Source: Sarcophilus harrisii (Eukaryota > Chordata > Mammalia > Dasyuromorphia > Dasyuridae). Taken from it: a DNA stretch of 64,000 nucleotides. Positions 52,301 to 61,300 of this stretch are shown here, one piece after another. The position numbers were made by a program, and so were the translations under genes. The stretch spans positions 133,110,804 through 133,174,803 of the forward strand of contig NC_045429.1 of the NCBI RefSeq assembly GCF_902635505.1, in the 5' to 3' direction. The stretch's first letter is position 1. Each line of letters begins with the position of its first letter. The notes under the pieces are model-generated. The model was not told the DNA's origin, made no database searches, and saw nothing but the letters and a program-made list of their open reading frames with translations.

Positions 52301-55300
52301 AGAGAGCAGAAATTCTTCTGAATGGAGAATCCTCTATAAGTTTATGAAATCTGAAACAGTCCACAAGGACTTCCTTGCTGCTCCTCTAAACATCTCTATA
52401 CATCCACTACACAAAACTCCCTTAAGAAGTACTATCACCTTGACTATTCCCATGCTCAATATTCAGGACCTTCCACAAAGGGATTCTGGTACAGAAGGAC
52501 CTCTACAATAGCTGAATGTATATGCTCATACTTTATGGGCTCACTACTGTCAAAATCCTTACTACTGTGAGAAGTAACCTAATGTTGTTCATGGAATTAT
52601 CTCAAATAGACCGAACACTGAAACCTGAACTATAGGAAATTATCTGATTCTTCTCTGCCCCATGTGTATGTGCATATTCATTACACATGTGAAACATGTA
52701 TATATAGAGGTAAATGCTATTTTATCTATTATATTTATGTGTACAGTGGGAAACTGTTCAAGCAGACTCCTTTTGGCATTTTACTCTCTGAAATTACAAG
52801 ACGGCAGCCTGAGAAAGGGAAACCATAACCCAAGACCAGAGTGTTCCAAGGACTGGACAGAAAGGTCCTCCAAGCTACCTTTGTATGGGCGAGATTTCTT
52901 TTTAGTCAACGCTGGAGATTTGCTGGGAGGTGCTCCTGCTGTAGAATAGCCTGAGGCTTCCAAATAATCATCCCCTGACAATTCTGTGTCAGTGAGGAAA
53001 GTGGGCTGTTGTTCTTCAATCAAATAGTCCTCATCCTCATCAAGAATGTCTCCTACAAAGAGAAAACAAAACAATCTCTAAGATGAAAGGAGCTCATTTC
53101 ATTTTTTGCAACAGAATTCATTTCAGCTTCAAGGCCAGCTTTCTATATACGTACAGTTTGAGGAAACTTCCAAACACACATACTGCATTTGAAACTACTA
53201 CAGTACTGCTTATTGTGACTACCAAATTACCATACACACCTCCTACAGCTCTAAACTACAGAACCTCAACATGGTTTTTGGAATCTTCCAAGATGTGTCT
53301 ATGTATATGACACAATTCCTACACATGGACATTGGTTGTTCTATCACTAAGGAATTAAGAATAACCCCAAGAGATTAGTTATTAAAAAAAAACAACAACA
53401 ACAAAACTCTTTACTTCTTGATTCTATCCAACTTCCAATTCTAAAGTTGGGATTTACTTTTCCTTCTCCACCACTGCCCATAAGGAGGTCACTGGATAGC
53501 TGCTAACCTTCTGATTCATAGTCCAAACTGGAGAAATCAAAGTTTTCTTCTAACAGACAGGAGTTGGCCGTGGGGGACATAGATACAATGCTATCTCGTT
53601 TCCGGACAATTTCTTCTTGAAGACCTTTTAGCCAATCCTTTGTTTTTGGTCTGATCTTCACTGCCCTTCCTTTTACCTGAAAAAGCAGGAAGATATCAAA
53701 CATGTTAGTTTTTAGGGAAAGAAGGAAGGGAATAAATATTTCTTAAGCACCTAATCTGTATCAGACATTGTGCTAAGTATTTGGCAAATATCTCATTTTT
53801 ACCCTCACAACAACCCTAAAAAGAAAGTACTTAAATAAGTCCCATTTTCTAGCTGAGGAAACTAGGCTAGAGGTTAAGTGAATACAGAGAGAAGTTAAAT
53901 GAACTTATCACAAATGTGTCACACTAAATCAGGTTTCATTTTATTATTGTTATTCATTTAGTATTTTATTTTTCCCCAATTACATGTAAAAAACCCTGAT
54001 TTTTAGCACTTATTTTTAAAAATTTTGTGTTCCAAATTCTTTCTTCCTCTCCCCCACATTGAGAAAGTAAATAATTTGATATGTTATACACATGTAATCA
54101 TGCAAAACATACTTATATATTAGTCACATTGTAAATGAAAACAGACAAAAAAAAAAAAAGAAGAAACCAAAAAAATTAAAAAAAACAAAAAACAAAAAAA
54201 GTATGCTTGGATCTATATGTAGACTCATCACTTCTTGCTGTGGGTATGGATAGCATTTTTCAACTTAAGTCCTTCAGAGTTTCTTGTATCATTACATTGC
54301 CCAAAATTGCTATATTATTCCCAGTTGATGATCATTCAGTATTGTTACTATGTAAAATTTTGCTCTAGTTCTGTTCATTTCACTCTGCAAAAGGTAATGT
54401 TAAATCTTTCCAAGTTTTTTGGAGAGCATATTGCTCATCATTTGTTACAGTAAACAGTATTCCATTACAATCATATTACAACTTGTGTAGCCATTTCCCA
54501 ATTGTTGGACATTCTTTAAATTTCTAATTCTTTGCCACCGGAAAAAAACTGCTTTAATATTTTTGTAGGGATACAGAATCATAGTGTTTTCTGGGTCAAA
54601 GAGTACGCATTGCTTTACAGAATGGTTGAATCAATTCATAACTCCATTAGTGGAGCATAAGTGCATCAGTTTCCCCAAATCCCCTCCAATATTTATCTTT
54701 TTTTGGGGGGGAGGAGTGCAAGGTAATTAAGGTTGTGACTTGCCCAGTATCACATAAGCTATTAAGTGTTAAGTGTTTGAAATCATATTTGAACTCAGGT
54801 CCTTCTGACTTGAGGGCTGGTGCTCTGTCCATTGTCCATCTATAGCTGCCCCACAATTTTCTTTTTCTGTCATGTAAGTCAAGCTGATACTTGTGAGGTG
54901 GTACTTTAGAACTGTTTTATTCATCTGTAGCTCTCCAAACAATAGTATAAATCAGGCTTCCTAACCCTATAAGCTGTAAACTTGTTTTTTATTTTATAAT
55001 GATAGTTTTTCAAAATCTATGTACTTTATGCATTTAAAAACATTATCCCAAGAAGGAATATAAAGGCTTCACCAGATAACCAAAGGGGTCGTCCATGAAA
55101 CAAAAAAAGTTAAAAATCATGCTCTACACGCTGATTTCAGAAAAACTTGGAAAGATTTACATGAATAGATTCAGAGTGAAATAAGCAGAACCAGGAGAAC
55201 ATTGTACAAGGTAATAACAAAGCTGTACGATGACTAATTGTGAATGACTTAGCTGTTCTCCCAAGACTATCCCAAAGGACTCATGATGAAAAATGCTATT

Positions 55301-58300
55301 TGCCTCTAAAGAATGAACTGATAAGAGTCTGAATATAGGCATACTATTTTTCCACTTTCTTTTTTTCTTTTTCTGGTTCAAGTTTTCTTCCAAAAAATGT
55401 CTATGGAAATATTTTGCATGACTGCACATGTATCACCTATATCAAATTGCTAACTGTCTCAAGAGAGGGGAGAAAAGAAAAAGGAGAGAGAGAATTTGGA
55501 ATTCAAAATTAAAAAAAAAAAAAGGAATGTTAAAATTGTTTTTACATGTAGTTGTGGAAGAAATAAAATATTACTTTAAAAAAGGAATACTTTAAATTCC
55601 AAAATATTTATGTGCAGTGGGAAGCTGAATAATAGGTAACATTTCAGTTAAATCAAAACATTTAGATCCTAACTGAACCTCAGCATAAGGAAAAAAGTAT
55701 TGAATAGAAAAGGCTACAACAGCATTTTTGTAGTAGCAAAAAATGGGAACCAAGTAGGCACCCATCAATTGCGAAGTGATCAAAAAGAAAATAAATGGAA
55801 TAGATGAAAAAATAAATAGATTAGTGTTGTCAGAAAGGATAGTCATGAAGTATTCAAAACCAGGACATGTCTTTCTTCTCTTTTTGTATTCCTGGTGTTT
55901 AGCACCTGCATAATAACTGCTTAATGTATGTTTACTGATTGATGTGAGAAGATGTGTATAAAGCAATGTTGTACAAAGCAAGAATCAGGAGAACAGGAAA
56001 CATGATTACAATGATATAAGTGAAATTTACACTCCAAGGCAGCTTAATTGTAATGACCAATCTCAATCCTGGAGAACAAGATAATGAAATGCACTTCCCT
56101 CCTTTAAGTGGAGCTGTGTATATCAGACAAGTGATGTTTAGTTTTATTTATTTTTATTTTGCAAAACTTGAGCAAATATTCCCATCTCTGTCTTCTTCAG
56201 CACTAAGCTACTGACTACTTCCTTCTTCAGGATTCTTCTTTCATTTCAGAGATACCAAATCCTTTTCATACCTTTACTACCAGCCTTCCCTTCCTGACAT
56301 GGGCTTGGCTTAAGTCCACAAAGTTTAGATCTCTATCCTGTTTTCTTCTTCCTACTATACTCTCCTTTTTCACAAATCTTATTTTTTGCCATTATCTTCA
56401 AGCAGCATTTCTATGCAAATGATTGACAAACGATTATCTTCAATCTTGGCCTTATCCCCAAGTCGTAGACCTGCAACTCTAGACATACTAGACACATCTT
56501 CTCTTGGATATCCCATTAGTCAGTGGGTCAATGTATCTAAAAATGGAAATTATCTTTCCTCAAAAACCTTCTTCCTCAATGATTTTCCTATTTATGTCCA
56601 TGGCACCACCATTTGGTTTCCCATGTTTGAAACTTTGTGTCATCTTTGATTTTTCTCTCTCCTAGTATGTCTAGTCAACTGTCAAATTTTATCATCTTTG
56701 CCAATTTTTCTAGCATCCTTCTCTATGCTCCCCCTTTCTCCCCATTCTATCCTAATTCTCATGATCGCCTACTTGAACTATTGAAATAGCTTTCTGTTTA
56801 TTCCCACCTTCTTTATTCCATCCTACATACAGCTGCCAAAATGATCTTTCTAAAGCGAATCCTGCTCAGAAAGAGTCAATGATTGGCTTCTTATTGCCTT
56901 TAAGATAAAAAATATAAATTCTTCACTGGACATTTAAACTCTTCAGAATCTGGCTCCACATTAGCTTTCAAAATTCATGATCTATTATTCCCCATCACTT
57001 AATCTAAGATCTAGCCAAATTGATCTATGAGGTATTCCTTCACATATAACATTCCATCTTTCTTCTCCATCCTTAGAATGCACACTCTTTTCCTGTTGGC
57101 CTCTCAGCATCCCTAGATTCCTTCAATTTTCAGCTCAGTTAACTCCTACATGAGGTCTTTGAATTTAGGAGATTCAAAAGAAGGTCAGAGCTTATAGTGC
57201 TCTCTCTCTGAAATTACTCTGTATCACCTCATCTGTGTACATGCTGTCTCCCCCAATACAATGTGAAATCCTTTAGTAGAGATAATTTCATTTCCCTCTG
57301 TATCCCCTGCCTCTCACAGGATGCCTGGCACATGCTATGTGTTTAATAAATACTTATCAAGTTGATTGTTCAATAGCTCTCAATCACTTGAGTAAACTCT
57401 CTAGTAAAAGAGTACAAGGCTGTCCAAAATGTAAGCACCACCCAGTTTTTCCAATATTCTCTCACGTCACTCCTCTATCAGTGTGCTCCATGTTGTTCAA
57501 ACTGAAACTTTATATTCCTGCAATGGCACATCCCATTTATGTGCCTTCAATCACGTAATTCCTCATGTCTAGATTGCTCTGTCCCTTATTCCTAACAAAT
57601 TCCTACCATTTAATGTAGAAAACACTCATCAAGAATAACCTCAAAAAAAAAAAAAAAAAAAAAAAAAAAAGCAGATTCCTGTGTAAAGAATTGTAGATGA
57701 AGGTCACTTAGGTGGCTCAGTGGAAAATGTATGTTTTAATTGTGTGATCTGAGGTGAGGTATTTAAACTCACCTAGTAAGCCTTGGTTAAGTAAAGAAGC
57801 CATTGTTCATAATGAGGTAAGGGAACAGTTACTCTTATAAGCCCAAAAGATGGAAAGAAAAATGGGAGGAAATATCACACACAGAAATCTATAGGCTATC
57901 GACCCTCCCCACAGAGATTTACCTTCATACCATCCACATCTAAGACATTAAGAGCTGACCGGCTATCTGCAAAAGTCACCAACATTTGCCCTTGATTGAT
58001 CCTAGAAAGAAGTGACACAAAGAGTTTATAAGATGAATGAAAAAAAAAAAAACAACCCAACAGAACTAGCTGCCAACTTCCAGGTTAATCTCTGACCTTA
58101 TGTGTGGGGTGAATTTTCTATTAATTTGTACTGTCACTTCATAAAATTTCCCCCCAATACAAGTCTTGATTGTTAGGACAAGATAGAATAGGGAATGGAG
58201 AAATAACCTTAGAGTAGGAGAAGACTTGGGGTTGTAAGTCTTGTGACTCAAATCACTTAAAAGCATTCAGTGCTCCAGATAATTCTCTAGGATTGCTAAA

Positions 58301-61300
58301 TCTACAGAGGAGATTCCAATCTGTGTCAATAAAGGAAATTTCTTCCTTTAGAAATGGTCTTACAGCAATGAAATCAATCTGGTGCAAGCCTGGATTCCAG
58401 AGGATCATTTCTTAGGGAAGAGGGTTTGATATATGGGAGACAATAAGGAGGGAAGGGAAACCACAATATAGAGGGGAAGAAGAGAAGGAAAATAGAAATG
58501 AGGGGAAAAGGAAGAAAGGTAGGGAAAGAAGGGGAACGAGGGAGAACAAAGAGGAAAGGGAGAAGGCCAGAGAAAAGAAGGAAAAACAGAAGTTGAAGAG
58601 GAAGGGAAAGAAAAGGCAGAAGAAGAAGCAGACAAGAAATAGGAAAAGAGGATTTCCAGGGATATTGAGATTTTCTGAACATAAATGAGGTATACACAAA
58701 GACCCAAAGCAGTATGAAAGAGATAGCTTTAAAAGTTTAGAGAAAAAAGAGTCTCTATTCTAATATTGGTAGTCAGGGTTAGGAAAGAGGACCTATAAAA
58801 AGGCAATTGAGTCTGGCATGAGGGAGGTATACAGCCTGAGATCCACAATGAAAAAAAAAAAGTACTTTTCAAATCATAGATTCCTATGTAAGGACTGGGG
58901 AAAAAAGATTGCAGAAGGCAAATATATTATTCTTATTAGATAAAATTTTCCAGATGGAGAGAAAACAAAACAAATAAACAAATCACCTAACATTTAAATA
59001 TAAGACCTGGCATATAAGTTAAATCAGGAAAAAGGAGAAGAATAGAATATGTTCCTACAGATAGCCTGTATAGCCATGACTCATTCTTAAGACAACAGTA
59101 AACTTGTAAACATCCTATTTATGTTGTTGTTAAACTCATTAATCTTGTTCCTTAAGATATATAATAATCAATCTTTCTTTTAAGCCTCAAGAAGGGTTCA
59201 ATGCTACTTTGGAGGGGAGGAAGAGGAATTAGAGAAAAGAATATGGTCCTATTTTCTCCCTTAATTCTAGGCTTTATAGCCAAGGAGAAGGCAGAAAACA
59301 AGAGAGAGGGAGAAAAACTAATGGGTCAAATCCTGCTCTTGCCAAGAATAGAAATGAGTGGTCCCCTACTGAGTACTACTAGGATGTCCAACACACAGAT
59401 TTAGCCTTCATCAATTTTTACCTGACAAGAATTATGGTCCCATAATTCCCTAAGGTTTGCATAAGCTCGGCCCGCAAATCCTCAGGGAACTCATTTTTTT
59501 CTTCTAGGGTTGGTGACTGTAAGTTTACTACTACTGTAGCATCCAGGGGTCCTTGGAAAGATGACACTTCCTGGAAGACTCTCTCCCGAGCATCTACATC
59601 CACTTCTTGGACTTCCACTTCCACAACAGCCAACACGGGCCTATGAAACACACAGACAAGATAATACAAAGGTGACTTCAAGGAAAGAAACTCACTGAAC
59701 AGAATACTGCTAAAGAAGTGCAGTCTTGTTGCCCGGACAAATTTAAATCCCAACCTTTTGTCCCTGAGATAGGAACCCCCCTTGCCTTTTCTATTTTGTG
59801 GATGAGTAAGCTTTTTTGTTTTCATTTTTTGGTGGAAGAGGACCTGGAAGAAGAATATTACTGCTCTTTAATTATTTAGTCAGCCCTTAGAAGATAATCA
59901 TCTCAGCTGGATCTTAATGACTGTTTAATTATTGAGGACTAAAACTTAAGCTTAGTCAACTTAGTGTTTAGGAGCTTATGGACAAAATGAAGGACTTTGC
60001 AATTGGGTAGTGAAGGAAAGGTATACCTTCCTCATTTTCAATTAAGAAATAAATTGGTGATACTTAACTGAGGAATCACCGGCACGTAAGGCAGAGTACC
60101 TGCCCTGGAATCAAGAAGATTCATTTGCCTGAATCAAATGTGGCCTCGGACTATGTGTGACCCTGCACAAGTCACTTAACCCTGTTTGCCTTAGTTTCCT
60201 CATCTGTCAAATGAGCTAGAAAAGGCAATGACAAACCTCTCCAGTGTTTTTTTGGCCAAGAAAACTCCAAATGAGTTTACAAAGAGTTGGACATGACTGA
60301 AATGACTAACAACTGAGGGATAGACCAGACCAAGGGAAAAGGGTGGCAGAAGTACTGATATTTACACTTTGGAAAGTCATAGGATTGAGTGCTAGAAAGG
60401 AGCTTAAGGAGAATCTTTCACTTCACCAGCCCACCAAAAAATTTCACCTAGTTATCACTAGAAAGTGAATTGTCCTTTTTGCCCTTTCTTGAATTGCATA
60501 TGTTTAACAAATATTGGATTACTTGTTATCTAAGGGAGGAGTTGAGAGGGAGGGAGAAAAAAATTGAAACACAAAGTTTTGCAAGGATGAATGTTGAAAA
60601 CTATCTATGCATATATTTTGGAAATAAAAAGCACACCTTCTTGACATCAAAACATCAAAGAAATGTTATTTAGTGTTGATTAGGCTGAATGGCTAAGATC
60701 AACTGTTATTATATCATTATTTTAATTGATCCAGGACTATCTTGTTTTAGGTGCTGACTCTTCCCATACAGATGGCAACCTCTCCCCACCCTCCAACCTT
60801 GCTGGCCTCCCCCACCCTGCAAGACTTCTCATCCTGTGGGATTCTTAAGTGTCTTCCATAGATCCTCCATAGAAGATCTATTCAAGACACTAGTCATCCT
60901 CCTTTTTCAGAAAAGCATTTTCAGGAATATGAATATACTGCATGTGTGATCCATTTCTCACAATGCATTCCAATTCAATAAACTCAAGGAACTTTTGTTC
61001 TTAAATTTTATGAGGATGAAAAATTCACAAAAGGCTATTTAAAATAATATTTATGATATCTCATTCAGGAAACAGCACAACCATCTTTTGTTTTAACTGG
61101 TAGCTTTGAAATTAAGAAGTTTACGAAAGCTTGCAGGTAATTTGGATGCCATTAATTCAGAATGTTTTTCAATAAGACTTTTGGGGGAAGGATGAACTTA
61201 GAGCAAAAGTGAGTGTTCCCAAACACAAATTTAGAGTAGGTTAGAATTGGAAGCTAGCTCAAAGGCCATCCAATCTAATCTTGTTGAAGCTCAGGAACAA

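Larger units (their letters stand above)
53677..57922. other. SYNJ2 intron: MIR, L1, SINE, DNA element, L2
   Basis: Elements are listed separately. 53725-53935 is a decayed antisense MIR/L2 tail ('taagcacctaatctgtatca', 'accctcacaacaaccctaaa'). 55585-56200 includes possible L1 scraps but no gene; the 129-codon minus frame there has no recognised family. Confidence 0.6.

Noticed and set aside
58374-58707. Three overlapping minus frames of about 100 codons rich in Phe, Leu, Ser and Pro
   Set aside because: Translations of a polypyrimidine tract in three frames, which is low-complexity sequence.
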